Of a DNA stretch of 64,000 nucleotides, positions 33,661 to 46,735 are shown piece by piece. A model generated the notes under the pieces. That model worked only from the letters and a program-made list of their open reading frames with translations, was not told the DNA's origin and made no database searches. Both the position numbers and the translations under genes were made by a program. This DNA comes from Calliphora vicina (lineage: Eukaryota > Arthropoda > Insecta > Diptera > Calliphoridae): positions 109,132,226 through 109,196,225 of the forward strand of contig NC_088780.1 in assembly GCF_958450345.1 (NCBI RefSeq), written 5' to 3'. Each line of letters opens with the position of its first letter. The first letter of the stretch is position 1.

Positions 33661-35739
33661 TCCATATAATGACCACTTTATTATTTGTTATTAGTATGGA
33701 AATTGTTTAGTTGTTTTTAATGAGGAGTAATTTTTGAAGAGCAATTTTAAAGAGGAAATTGCCCATTGCAATGATCTGAACTGATAATTGACTTTTTGCT
33801 AAAAATGTTTCATTGTCAGTACAATGCCGATTACATTGTCAGATCTGACAAGCGTCTGAACATAGCTTAAGTCATATTTGTATCACTGTGCGCTGGTGAA
33901 AAATTCATGGGCAAGGCCGATACTGTGGAATAATTGGAAAATAAATATATGTAGAATAACTTATAAGTTTAGGAAATTTGAATACGTGGATCATTATAAT
34001 TGTCGATTGAATAAAGTATGCTAAATTTCAATTGATAACATCAAAAATGTTAGATTAATTCCTATACAAAAAAAACTATTTCTTTTTTAAAGAAAGCTAT
34101 TATTTTTTATAGTGAAACTTTTCTCTATTATGTATATAAACATGATTATTTTTCGTACATTTCTGTCATTTTAAAAACGCATTCATTAATAACGAAAACT
34201 ATACATCTATTTTCATTTCCAATTTCGTTTTTTTTTTTCTCAGCACTTTCCTCATATTTTTTACATTTTATATTTTACCATAAATAATTCACTGAGTTTA
34301 GTTAGTTTGTCACTATGTCTGTCGTTTGGTATAATAATAATTGGGTGAGTTAGTGAGAAACTCCTTATTTTTGTGTGTGTATTTCCTAAGTTATTTTTTG
34401 CGTGTTAAAATCACAATTGATGTTTGATAGATGGCTGTTCATTGAACTTTCTTTTAGCCATATTTGTATACCAACCAACTAAATATACATATACTGTATA
34501 TTTTAATATGATTTCGTTCACAACTTTATCATAAACGTTTTGGTGGGTGTTGAAAACGAAACGAAATGAACATCCAGTCATCCATCCATCGATCCGTTCC
34601 GCCATTCATCAATAGATTTATGCATATGAGTAGTGTTTGTTTGTTTTTCAAACGTTGTAGTGGGTAACATTTGTTTTAAAGCGCATTTGATTTATATACA
34701 TTTTTATTTGCACAGTGGGTTGGTTTTATTTATCTTTTAAGACCTAAATATAGGGTGGAGTGTCATACCGTCTATTGTCATATTGTCTCTGTGCTTCATG
34801 GCACACCAAAATGTGTAATTTTATCCATAATTCCAGTGCCTTAAAGTCCATATATTTTAATAATATCGAGATAAATGTTTGTTTAGCACAACAGTTGTAC
34901 GCCAATGTGTAAGCTGGAATCTAACCTATTTAATCCAGACTAACAATTTCAGAGACTGAAAATCTAATCAAATATTGTACTAATATCTTTATATGCTATT
35001 TTGGAATATTATTTATAATAACCACACGATTTTGTACTTCCATTCTTTTCAAATGTACATTTTACATTACATTTTTATATTTAATATATTTTTTATATAA
35101 AAAAATAAAATTCGATTTGTTTATATAATTTAATTTTTTGTACATATCATACTAACTTATCTTGTATATTTTTTTCTTTGCAAGTAAGTCTTATTGATAA
35201 AACAAGTGTAATACATATATAAAGGTAATTAATACAAAGTAACTTAAAACAAAATCCCACCCGAAACATAAACGGACTTCGGTCGGGCCCAAGGGTTTTC
35301 TAATCTGACGTATTTCCATACATTTATTTGCCTTATTCCTTTTGTTATGTATATTCCCCAGAAAAACTTTATTTGCCTAGTAAGCCAGCAAGTAATATTG
35401 CAGCTAGGTAAGAACTGCTTCTTATTTAGCTGAAATGCTAGTTATTTTTGTTTGCGTTTTGAACAAATTTCATGAGTTATGATGAATGTTATGATGTACT
35501 TTTTACTTTCGTTCAAGAAATTTGTCTATTTTTCAAAAATATTTATAATTTTTGACAATTAAAAATTTATGCAATACTTTATAGAAAAATATGACAAAAA
35601 ATGTCTTTTATTGAATTTTTGCATAGATACAAATTTTTTGAATTGAAATTAAATTTTTATTTATAAGTAGTTTTTAATGAAATTTCACAGTTATGTAAAT
35701 TTTTCTATTTAAAATGGAAACATAAAAACGAATTTTGAA
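33661..35739. other. AT-rich stretch, nothing firmly recognised
   Basis: At 34753-34800 AGGGTGGAGTGTCATACC followed by GTCTATTGTCATATTGTC echoes the termini of the fold-back element at 41776. It may be a fragment of the same family. The remainder is AT-rich with short frames only (for example 34411-34605, minus, over a CCATCCATCG tract). Confidence 0.4.
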
Positions 35740-36625
35740 ATGTATCATCAGCAATCCCGCAATTCCCAAAAAAGTGTTGAAAAATTCCAAAAATGTGAAT
35801 TTTTAGTTTTTTGACTATAATATCCATACCAGGGTCGGGGTTATCGGGACCCTTTACAAAATAATTAGAAACATATTGAGCCACCTAAAATCGGTTTATA
35901 TATTGATATCGAATATGCGATTTGAGAATTTTTGCCCTAAAGTTTAATTTTACATAAAAAATAGCTCTTTGATCGGTAACACCAATTTTGAAATTGGTTT
36001 TCCTTTAAAATATTTTATGGAAACTTAGCTTTCAGAAAATATAAATTCCTTAAACATCCTCTTAGAAATTTTTTGCAATAACTTAAAAAGAAAAAAGCTC
36101 TTTTTTCCCAAAAAAATTAGCGAAAAATCGCTTTTTTAAAATTTTTTAAATTCAAATGCATATAACTTTGGACTTAGTCATTCTTTTGAAACAATTATTT
36201 TTGTATTTGATACATGCATGTGTTTTTAGTCCAATAAAGGAAAACTGGAGAAAATCGGGAAATATTTGGATACGCTGTTATCAAAAAACTGGAGTAGGGT
36301 GGGTAAAAATGTTGAAAATTTAGTTTTCAAATGCGAATATCTCATAAGCTATAAGAGATAATTTTTTGTAGTGCTCGATGAGATGATTATATGTGTGTAT
36401 TTTTTTTTGAAATCGGAACTCAAACCAAAAAATAATATCGTTTTAAAAATGTAACATACCCGAGGTGTACTACTTTGAGGGCCCTTGTTCGCGCCCCTGG
36501 TGGGCCCATGAGGTCCACGTTCAAAACTTAAACTCGACAACACTTCTTCTTTGCGCGTGTGAAATTTTATTCAAACCAATGTAACCATTTAGAAGTTACA
36601 GATTTATTTCCCTCTTTTTTTTACC
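35740..36625 (+). repeat. Relative of the long-TIR and GGGTGGGT palindromic repeats
   Basis: 36240-36400 (GGAGAAAATCGG, GGGTGGGTAAAAATG, then AAGCTATAAGAGATAA) is the inverse of 38050-38200 inside the palindromic element at 37789. 36470-36620 (CTACTTTGAGGGCCC, CATTTAGAAGTTACAGATTT) parallels the terminal block of the copies at 27.6 and 60.6 kb. It is therefore a mosaic or an ancestral form linking the two repeat families. It is non-coding. Confidence 0.5.
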
Positions 36626-36776
36626 ACTGTGTGTCGCTTACGATAAAATTTGTTTACTGTAAAATATAAACATTGACTTACGATAAAATCTTAAAATTTA
36701 AAAATGTCGCTTACGATAATTTGGCGCTAAGGGCTCGATATGTTTGATGAATTTTGTATGGAGACTGCTGTTATAT

Positions 36777-36990
36777 ATACAGAGAAAACAGATTCGTAAC
36801 AGCAACCGAATTTGTTGCCAATCGAATGATTCTACTTTGGTGATCGAATTTTTCAGTTGTGGCTACAAAATTTTAGAAAGGGTAACAAAATTTTGGTTGA
36901 TTCAACTGAAACTCTTCCGTTTTAACTGATTTTCTGTTGCTAGTACCAAAAAATTCTATGTGTGCAACTGAATCATTCGATTGCCATCAA
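36777..36990 (+). mobile_element. MITE, CAGAGAAAAC family
   Basis: Starts ATATACAGAGAAAACAGATT and shares the GTGGCTACAAAATTTTAGAA core and ATTCTATGTGTGCAAC with the copies at 1085 and 3580. The right terminus has lost the CTCTGT end and runs into GAATCATTCGATTGCC, so I place the boundary approximately. Confidence 0.6.
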
Positions 36991-37019
36991 ATATTATATG
37001 TAATACATTTAAAGAAAAT

Positions 37020-37680
37020 AGCAAAACGTTTTAGAAAAATATCAACGTCTGCATCTTCCTACGACCTTTAATCGATGCCCTATCGTACCAACAACAATCG
37101 GACGGACATAGCTAGATCGCTTAGTATATGCATATTCCATTATTTACTTTGAGGTTTGTTGGTATCTCGTAGCCTGAATAAGTTTGTTCAGTCCTCAACA
37201 ATAGACTCAGGTTTCTTATGAAGCCAATTATTCTGTTTCTTAAGCGACTTCTGACATTGTTTAATAGATATGATTTTTACCTTTTAAAAAGAAAAATATT
37301 TGTTAAAATCGGATGGAAAATGGCTGAGGAAAGGTAGCTCCACAACTAAAGGTAATTAGGTCTCGTTTCTTTGTATATTTATGCATATTAAAATAATTTT
37401 CGAAAATAAGCCTTATAATTGATCATAGCTGCCATGATCAATTATGAATTCTTATTGTGACATTTGTGACATTTTCGACAAAAAGTTCCATTTTGACCAA
37501 TTTTTGTCAAAATATTTTCAAAACTGGGATCGGTTTTACGACAGCCATACGGACGGACGGATTAGAAAGTGTTTCTGAGTCGATAGGTATACTTTAAGGT
37601 TCATGTTGAACTAATTTTTTGGGCATTATAAACATAAGTACAAATGCGTAATACCCTCACCACTATGATGGTGTAGGGAA
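37020..37680 (+). repeat. Mosaic of dispersed-repeat fragments
   Basis: Contains GGACGGACATAGCTAGATCG, ATAATTGATCATAGCTGCCA and ACGGACGGACGGATTAGAAA, then GTAATACCCTCACCACTATG and GGTGTAGGG. These are landmarks of the GGTCGG-hairpin repeat in the order expected for its interior and terminus. Within it lies a segment shared with 24120-24580. It is non-coding. Confidence 0.5.
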
Positions 37681-37788
37681 TCAATAGTTTACTGCATAGT
37701 TCCTCGCTAGTACTCGCTAGTTACAAGTACACAAATATTTCAATCAGTTGCTTGATGTTGTTGCGGATATTTTATTGTTTACCCATTA

Positions 37789-38633
37789 GAGTGGGTCAAT
37801 TTGTTCGGGCTCAAAAAACGTGGTAAAGCGTATAGCAAATTCGTAATCTACGGAAAATTCTAAGAACTTTTCCCGAAGAAACCATGGTTCTAAAATCAAA
37901 ATCGAGCTTCCGGTTTTTTACGAGAAGATTTGGAGCTCAGGACCTCTTTTGCTAGGGGACCTCGGGTATGTTCAATTTTAAAAACAATAATATTTCTTCG
38001 TTTGTGTTCCGATTTCAAATATATATATATATAGAATCTTCTCGTCGAGTACTACATAAAACATCTCGTGGCTATCAATTATCTCTTATAGCTTAAAAGA
38101 TATTGGCATTTGAATAATACATTTTTACCCACCCTACTACAGTTTTTTGATGACCACGGTTCCAAATATACCGATTTTCTCCATTTTTACTTTATAGGAC
38201 TAACAAGAAATGTATATATAAAATAAAGAAAGAATTGATTAAAAATCATGACTGAGTCCAAAGTTATGCATAAATTAAAAAATTTAAAAATGGCGATTTT
38301 TCGTTATTTTTTTGGGAAAAAAGTACTTTTATTCTTTTTAAGTTATCTAAAAAAAAATTCTAAGAAGATGTTTTGAATAGCTAACTTTACACCAAATATT
38401 TTAAATTAAAAAAAAAATAATAATTTTTGATACCGAGGGTACCAGGTGCATTCAAAAAACGCCTATTTTTGTATATAAAATTCAAAAGAGGTCTTGAGCT
38501 CCAAATCTTTTCGTAAAAAACCGGAAGCTCGATTTTGATTTTAGAACCATGGTTTGTTCGGGAAAAGTTCTTAGAATTTTCCGTAGATTACCAATTTGCT
38601 ATACGCTTAGTAGTCAAAAAAATTGACCCACCC
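37789..38633. mobile_element. Second GGGTGGGTCAATTTG element, longer and mosaic
   Basis: It is flanked by TA on both sides. The left end is GAGTGGGTCAATTTG (one base from consensus) and the right end is CAAAAAAATTGACCCACCC. The left 250 bp match the left arm of 21542-22056 closely. The right 150 bp match its right arm. The middle (38080-38480) differs: it matches the inverse of 36110-36400 instead. This looks like either the parent of the palindromic form, or a recombinant between the two repeat types. Confidence 0.75.
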
Positions 38634-38689
38634 TATTACCCATACATGCACACAAATTTAATGCAATATTTGCGGGACTATGCTTTACT

Positions 38690-38970
38690 GCCCCACGATC
38701 AATTTCGAAAGTGAAGAAAATTTAATTTTTTTTTTTAATTAAAGTGACCGTCAGTCTTTTGCCAACCGATTTTCAAAACATATTGCTTTTATATAAAAGA
38801 AACCATTTTGAAATCAACTTCAAAATAACATACAGACTTATGATTTTATGAAGTTGTAACTTTAAAAAGATCGTCATTTCACTGATCGAGAAAATCAATA
38901 ACTATTAAGGATCACTATGAAAACCCGTGAATATTTTTGGTGTAGCATAGTGTTATTATTGGCTAAAAAA
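38690..38970 (+). repeat. Copy of the 24.1-kb dispersed repeat
   Basis: GATTTTATGAAGTTGTAACT, GAAAACCCGTGAATATT and TGTAGCATAGTGTTATTA align in order with 24460-24570. It directly follows the palindromic element. It is non-coding; the minus-strand frame at 38895-39233 is incidental. Confidence 0.5.
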
Positions 38971-41775
38971 ATTTGTGTCGCTTTGTGTAAGATTTTTATT
39001 CGGCAATAGATCTCATTAGCAATTTTGGCTAAAATTACTTTGGAGGATCTACAATAAGATAATTGACTTCTGTTGATAATTTGTTTCATTTCCTGCGGTT
39101 TTAAAAATTCTGTTCTTTTACATCGACTACTCGTATAATTACTCGTATAATTACTAATTGAATGACAACTACAGTTGGACACCATTCTCTGTTTGCTGCC
39201 TAAGTCTTTCGTTTTACCTTTAACAATTAGCAATAATTCATAATTAGCTGCAATCTAAGTTTTTTTTGTTGTTACATCAAACACACGCTTTTCATAACTA
39301 AAGCAATTCTATTTATTTTAATTTCACAGAAAACGTGAATTAAAAATTAATTTTTATTGCGAAAAACTGAACAAAAAATAACTTAATTGAAATTCAAGTG
39401 AAATAAATAAATTAAATGGCAGGCGCTATTAAATGTCTATTCGTCATCAATTGTCATCAATTATCATACGGTTCTACGATCAGTTATGTTCCTACATTTT
39501 AGTGACTATGATTGTATGTGGCTGTCTGCCAGTCAGTCAGCCATGTGTTTGTTTGTTTGTTTGATTTTGGTTGTGCCCTTTTTGTGTGTGTTAATGTATA
39601 TTTTCTATAGACATATTTATAATGATGGCAGTTACTAAAACGTCAACAAAAAGGAGGTGGAGGTGATGAAGCAGCAACAACAAATATATAAAAACAAAAA
39701 AAGAAACGTATTGAAAAATCGTGGTATTGCAACAGTTAAACAGTTTCATGCATTAAGAAGTGGCATCCTACGCAATCAATATACGACGATAAGATTGCCA
39801 AATTGCGATAAAAAGAACCAAATCACATTTGGTGGTACGTTGTTACCTACTGTTTATTTCTTTCTTTATTTCCCCGTACTAAACACCAATTCGACTAAAA
39901 ACAAACTGTGCCAGGGTAGTCATGATAATGGTTAGCGTTTGTCTGTTTCATTCGCATTAAGCGGGTCGGTCGTTTTTGTATCATTCAAATAAATATGTAT
40001 ATAAACACATTACAATAAATTATATAGTTTGGTTGAAAAACGCATTAAGTATGATTCAATATAACACAATATTGACTCAATACTACTTACATACTGCTCT
40101 CATGTGAATTTTTCATTTTTTTTCTTTGTCTTTTATTGAATTGACCAAAAGAAACAGCTACAACTGCAATAATAAAACAACCATTGCATTTTAATTCCCC
40201 TTCAAATCGTTTTTTTGTTTTTCATATTTGTAGCTTGAAAGGAGAAAAAAAGTGAAGTTGAAATCTGTGAGAATTACTGTAATTATTAAATATTGATTTG
40301 ATAGGCTGGTTGGTTGCCTGCCTGGTGGTTTTGGTTTGTTGCTACAACTGGACTGGTCTGATCTGGTAGACAAAAATCCAAATGTTGCCATAGTTTTTTT
40401 TTTGTGTATATTTTGTGTTGTTAGCTTGAGCTTGTCTTACATGGCATGTGTGGATGTGTGGATCTGTAGAAATGCAGAAGTCAGTTTCAAGATGAACTAA
40501 AATGATACAGATAAAAAGGAGCTAAGGCCACACATGTTTTTTCTTACGTTTTTCTCAATAGTATTCATAAATGTGTAAGTAAAAAATGCATTCGATGGAT
40601 TATATTATGTTTTCATTTTCATTTTTAAATCCAGGCAGTAACGTAGTGTTATTAGAGGAGAAATTGCAGAAATGAAACTAGAAATCTTGGTATCAAAAAT
40701 AATGTTTTAAACATTTACACGTCTGAATTCGATTGCTAAGAACAATAGGTATAAAGGTAAGCATTCTGACATGTATAAAGGAATGATTCAAAAATGATAT
40801 CAAAAGCCTGGTTTTCGTCAAGTGACTATTTAGGCTATTAGTAAGTCAACTAGTCAAAATCTGCAAACTCCATAAGGAAATGCCTGGTAATACTAACATA
40901 TGTGTGGAAATACAGAGGTAGATAAATAAGTTCCACAAACATATAGGTAATTCCATGTCATCGTACGTGACATTTGACGCCTATATAGTGGAATAGATTT
41001 TGCAAAAATAAAAGTATCTGAAAAGTAATTTGGTCTTTATGTTCCATTCGGAGGGTACTATATTTTAGAAAAATAAAAATAATAATTTCGAAACATTGTT
41101 GTCCAAAATATCGAGCGAAATAAGGGTATATCGCACGTTACATAAAACGGAAATAATTTTGAAGTAAATGTAGAAATATGCGAAAATTTGCGAATCGTGA
41201 GAGTTAAATTTTCTTTTAATTTCTTACACTAAACCTAATATTTTTCCTTTACTATCCGTCATATTTAAATAAAAACAATCTTTGGATGATTTTAAATTAA
41301 ATAAAATTTAATAACCTACGTGACATATCGTACGTGACAGATTTTTCTCTTATAGTAAAACAATATATATTCTGTAAATATATCGCACTGGTTCCTCTAA
41401 AGAGCGTCAACTCAAATTTTTTCAATTTTCACTTTTTGCAAGAAATGGATGTGCAGTGGTCATATCTACCCACTGTAAAAATTTGCTATCATTTTCTCTA
41501 CTCTTTCGCCAAAAAATACAGTTGTATCCGTACAATTGTTTCATTGTAATGTATTGAAAAAAAAAATAGTTTTGGTGGTATTTTAGGTCATTACGAAAGT
41601 TTTCTGGGGGTACCGTGTCAACATTTCAAAAATTTAATTCTAAGGGACACTCTAATATACGTACATTTAAATAAATGGACATATTTTTTAATGAATGTAC
41701 AAAAAAAAGAAATTTCAAAAAATTAAAGAAAAAATATACATAAAAGATCAAAACAAATAGCTTTTTAAAATAATT
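38971..41775. other. Unannotated stretch, possibly unique sequence
   Basis: Mixed AT-rich DNA with TTTGTTTGTTTG and GTGTG tracts around 39540-39600 and 40420-40460, and few dispersed-repeat phrases. A 92-codon plus-strand frame at 39657-39935 (starts MEVMKQQQQIYKNKK) is compositionally driven and unmatched. 40950-41420 repeats the phrase (T)CGTACGTGACA twice. No gene is recognised. Confidence 0.4.
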
Positions 41776-41934
41776 GAGGGATTCAAACGGTCTGCAATAG
41801 GTCTATTGTCATAATGTCCTAACATATATTTTTAGTTTAAACAAACTTTTGTTGTGTTTCAATTTGTTTAAACTAAAATAATATATTAGGACATTATGAC
41901 AATATGACTCAATAGGAGACTGTTTGAATCCCCC
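41776..41934. mobile_element. Short fold-back element, GAGGGATTCAAAC ends
   Basis: The termini GAGGGATTCAAAC and GTTTGAATCCCCC are followed inward by mirrored GTCATAATGTCCTAA / TTAGGACATTATGAC, so most of the 159 bp folds back on itself. No clean target duplication is visible. The subterminal GTCATAATGTCC word is shared with the 627-bp element at 32504. Confidence 0.65.
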
Positions 41935-43309
41935 AAATAAAACAACGTTTTAAATTATATTTGAAATTTGTTTTATTGTAAAATAATAGTCAACTTTATG
42001 GACTTAAAATCGACTTTAAGGCTTCTGTAGTTATGCTGTATATATCTTAAAATCAGAGACCGAAAATAACGGGTTCACTTTCACTTCAATGGTAAATTCT
42101 CATATGCAGCAATTTCAAAATAATTTTTTGTAATATGTCACTGAGAGAATGATTTATTCGAGAACATTTTTGGTTTGGGGTTGAGAGAAACAGAAAAGAA
42201 ACAAACACAAATAATCTGGATGAGTGATTTATAATTTATTTTCTTCGTAAAGGTCAGCTTGTGACTTTTATTTGCGAACATGAAAAATAAATCGCAAAAG
42301 TGCATTTGATGCAAATCAACGCTTAAATATATAAAATTTATCAAAAGATTAATAACAATTTAAAAAAAACTTCATTACTTCATACTTATCATATTATTTC
42401 CATAATTTGTTAAAAATTACTAATAATATGTTATTGTATGTAAATAAAAGATAAAGTAACAGTTATTAAGAACAAGAACAAACGAATTGTTTATCTCACA
42501 CCAAATCATTAAAAAACAACAAAAAACGATTAAAGGTCATACCAACCCATTTAAATAAAAATAATTTTAAACTATTATTTTCAGTGATTTATTTTTATCA
42601 TAAAAATATAAATCACAATTTGGGTTTTTTGGTATATGGAAGAGTTATTTTCGATATTTGCTTAAAATAAATTCAAGTAATGTTAAATCCTTCTTTCATA
42701 ACTTTCGTCCTGCGCCCTTTAATATTTAAATTTCGATTTCTCTGTCAATTTTTTTTTCTTTTTTTGAATTTTATTTCGTATTTTGAATCACTTTTTACGT
42801 ACATAGCTTCATACATATATTTTTGCATTTATTTGGTTAAAGTAAATGAAAACAAAATGCATAAAAAAACTTGTAGTCGTACCCTTAAGTTATGCTGGTA
42901 AATATTTACATTTATTGAATTATCTCGGCATAACGATCAAAACGATTTAAATCGTTTTCCTTGCATTTTTTATTATTTCACTCTTATTGTTTAAAATCTT
43001 AAGCATGTATGATTTTAATACATACCAGCAGTTCTGATTGATTGCGAGGAACTAGTGACTAGTTACATAAATAGCTATTTTACTAGTTATTTTAACATGT
43101 GCGTGCCCAATGCTGAGGATCAATTAACCCAAAATAGATTACTCTCTTAAAGTTGGTTCGAAGTTGTCAACGCATTGTATCCAAATACCTACCTAGCCAC
43201 TTAACTGGTTACTTAACTGGTTATTTTAACATGTACGAGTGTTAAGCTGAAACTAATTGACCTGAAATAGTCAGTAAAAAATAAATCTTCTAAACAGTCC
43301 AATAACCGA
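41935..43309. other. AT-rich stretch, nothing firmly recognised
   Basis: Low-complexity DNA. 43030-43270 carries two diverged copies of (A/C)TTATTTTAACATGT(G/A)CG with following AGCTGAA/TGCTGAGG, about 160 bp apart. Hydrophobic frames at 42680-42901 reflect T-runs. Confidence 0.4.
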
Positions 43310-43894
43310 TTGCCTGTAAACAACTCTAACTACTCTCGAATAGAGTAGGACAGCTCTTGAAGAGTTATTGGTACACTACTCAATCAGATTGTGTGGCGTA
43401 CCAGGGCACTGTAACATACAGGAAAATGTGGTAGCAGATGAACCGGCCAGACATGGTTCAGATCTATGACCATGGTACTAGGGAACGGGGAGTCACTACT
43501 ACAGGCTAATATTTGAAAGACTCCGTGACTCTACCAACCAATCCTGGAATAGTAGGATAGATTGTCAAGGGTCCAAGGCCTTCTTTCAAATACTGAATGC
43601 AAAGGCAACCAAAACACTGAATAGGTGTAGTCTCATAATTCTAGTAGGAGTGATAACCAGTCACTGCTCCATTGGGTACTTTATATTTACATGGGATAAT
43701 AGCACATAGGATTTATGTAGGGTTTGCGGGGATGTAAAGGAGTTGCAGACATTATGTGGAACTGTCCGGGACTACAGATTTGTAGAATTAAATGGCTAGG
43801 TAACAGATTTCTAGATGAACTTGGGAGTGGTGCTGGCTGTAAATTGAGTAACATACTAGGTTTTATCAAGGGAATAGGTTGGCTATTTAAATGA
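43310..43894 (+). pseudogene. Non-LTR retrotransposon ORF2 tail (RNase H end and Cys-His motif)
   Basis: Near 43390-43460 the plus strand reads VPGHCNIQENVVADEPARHG, the terminal RNase H motif (WVPGHCNI.GNE.ADELAR.G). Further on it reads ILVGVITSHCSIGY, the LVGVITGHCPIG segment, then DLCRVCGD (first half of the Cys-His motif). After a frameshift, NCPGLQICRIKWLGNRFLDE and LGFIKGIGWLFK follow, ending at a natural TGA (43892-43894). It has decayed tryptophan and glycine codons and at least one frameshift. It represents a different jockey-like family from 27685-28190, judging by the sequences around the motifs. Confidence 0.85.
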
Positions 43895-46129
43895 TATTCT
43901 ACAGTGAATTCAAATCTGTAACTAGTTTTCCCTCTTTATGCAGTTTGGGATTTTTCTTTTTGTTTCCCATTTTGTCATCTATCTTTCTTCTTCTTTGTTT
44001 TCATCATGCCCCTCTTTTTCAAGAATGGTATATTTTTCTGTTTATTGACTTTTGACTTTACGCTTGATTACCTGTGATGCAAGCATACTTAAGCAAAAAT
44101 AATATAAACTATATGAGAATTATATCAACCCAATTTGTTCAAAACTAGTACTTAGCGCTCACAAAAATAAGCGTTTAAAGTGACTACACTCTAGATTACT
44201 TAGGGACATTAAAGTGACCATTGACTTCACGCTAGATTACCTGGGATGTATAAAATATTCAACTAACTTCTCTCTGACCCAATATATGTAAATTGATGTC
44301 AGGTAAGTGAACAGACATTAGTGACAATTACTTGGATACATTAACTACTTATAAAACTACTGGGATGCTGCAATCACAAGATACAAATCCAAATACTGGT
44401 AAAAAGGGAGCTGCATCTACCACTTCTCTTTTTTTTCGCTTTGTTTTCTTTTAAAAGCCAACTTTATTATGGCATTTGATATTGAGAATACTGAGGATGA
44501 AGATGATGATGTTGGTGATACCTTAACCTTAGCAAGTGCATTGGGTCATTGTGTTATTGGGTGTTTTCTCAACATGTCGCTCATAATTCTTTTTTCCTGA
44601 AAAGGTCTTTTTAAAGTTGAAAAGAAAAGTGAAATTCTTTTGCATTGATACCCATGTATTGAGATCCAATGTGGTTTATGGTGTGAGTATGAGCGCCCAA
44701 GCTCATTGAAACATTTGGAACATCTTCAATGGGCAGTTGTGTTGTGCTACATGACTGTAGCATCGTTAATTTTAGTCAGTAGAATAAATTATGTCCATTG
44801 TTAAGTTAAGCAAACGTAAAAGAAGATGAAGCAAAATTGATGTTGCAATAAAAACAAAAATCCTTTTCTTATTTAAGGCAGCACATATATAGTCAGTGAC
44901 AAGTGGAAAGGTACAAATGGTAATTTATAAAATTTGTTGCAATAAGTAACTTTGTTTCAATAGAATTGTATAAAAAACATTATTGTTATTATATTATTAT
45001 TTATGCTACCATTCATTTATCTATGTCAATTAACTTTTACCACCCACTGTACTTAGTACTTGCTTAACATGTGTCATTTGGTTTATGCCACATATTTTTT
45101 TTCACCTCTTTCACAAGTTTTTGGTGGAAGATTGAGAGAAAATCTGAATACAAACAAAATAAATACACTTACAAAAAAAGACTTTATTTTTAATACGATT
45201 TTTATGCGATTTTCGATCATAAAATTGTTTTTCTGTGTTAACCATACATGACTTTTATTAACGTCTCAAGTAAAAGTAGTCAATAAATGACATTTACAGT
45301 TAATAAATTTTCAGCGAAAAGAAATAAAAAAGAAGAAAGACAAAATTATTAACATTATTGCAATAAATAAAATTATTATAAGAATTATTACTCTTGACAT
45401 TTTCGTTATAAACACGAATTATTGTTAAGATATTTGTCAATATTATTCGGATTATTGTATGGTAAGCGGGGGATTTTATCTTGTGGTAATGAGAAATTTT
45501 CAATATTAAATGATTTACGATTTATATTGTCTTATAGGGGAATGAAGTAAATGTTTATTAACATTTAGTTTTTGGGATCAGAAATAATTTTATAGTTTGG
45601 TTTACTTAATTAGTAAGAAAATATTAATTGATTGGAAATTGAAAACAATTAGAAAAGATAAGAGAAGTATAGAATTAGAATATATTCCACTGGGGTGCAT
45701 AAACCAGCTCTACTTACTTGTGATATTCAGAAAGCAATAAGATACGTGATTTATGTTAGTTTATAATTTATCTTATAATTTTGACACAAATAGATTATCT
45801 GCTATTCGAAAGGTGGGTCAGTGACTTTGTTTCTGTCATTTGACTCCTTTCAAAATATATATCGAGAGTTCTTGACCGATCTTGTTGAAAAATTGTGTCT
45901 GAATTACTATCCAAACCTTGGTGCAAAGACATTCGATTTTAAAAGTTGGTTCAATTGACGTGAAATCCCCCATATACATATTTATTTTTTTTATGGCATA
46001 TGAAATTGTTTAAACTTAGTAATATTTAGTATTAATATTGATATTCAATTTATATTAGTATTAGTATAATTGGCCAAATGTGGTTTTAAATATTACAATA
46101 AATGAAATGAAAAAAAAAATTTTAAACAA
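43895..46129. other. Unannotated stretch
   Basis: 44050-44250 carries two to three diverged repeats of GACTT(C/T)ACGCT(A/T)GATTACCTG. The rest is AT-rich with short frames (45060-45251 plus, 45300-45503 minus) that match nothing. No promoter or RNA gene is visible. Confidence 0.4.
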
Positions 46130-46690
46130 GCTGCGTCATTTAGTTTGTGTTTGACAGCCATTGATATTAGACTACCTCGTGAAATTGAAAAAAGCATTGT
46201 TTTTTTTTGCGGACAAAAACCATCACTCAAATAAGAGCTAAGCAAGTGGTTTCGTCGTGGTCCTATAAGCACGGAAAATGTCAAACGTTTTGGACGTCCA
46301 GTAGAGGTTCCTACACCCGAAACAATTGAAAAAATCACCATATGGTGTTGAACGATCGGAGATTGAAAATGCGAGAGATTGTGGAAACCATAGGCATCTC
46401 ACACGGCTCAGTGGATTTTTTACAAAAGGTTACAGTTTCTATGGAAAAAAACCATGACTACGAAATGCTCCCTCTTCTGTACTAAGTATTTTCCGGATTT
46501 AGCCCCGAGTGACTATTTCTTGTTCCAAACCTAAAGAAATGTCTCGGTGGAAAGAGATTTGAATCACAAAAAATGCATATTATGATGACCTCGACAAAAG
46601 TTATTTTTTGGAAGGGATATATAAATAGAAAAAACATTGGATAAAGGAGACTATATTGAAAAATAAAATAATTTTTTATCCAAAATCCTG
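46130..46690 (+). pseudogene. mariner transposase relic with internal deletion
   Basis: The plus strand reads SKWFRRGPISTENVKRFGRP, then VEVPTPETIEKI. After a shift HMVLNDRRLKMREIVETIGI and SHGSV follow, which is the mariner DNA-binding half (GRP-E...IE.IH.MVL.DRR.K..E.A...GIS.G.V). It then jumps to FPDLAPSDYFLFQ, followed by decayed LKKCLGGKRFES-like sequence, and ends GDYIEK. The deletion removes the region with the first two catalytic aspartates. Other breaks include a stop after KITIWC and frameshifts near the C-terminus. It is a different mariner lineage from that at 5726-7500. Confidence 0.85.
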
Positions 46691-46735
46691 TGTTTCATTT
46701 TTGCTCCTTAGCGGAGCAAATTTTTTCTTGTGAGG

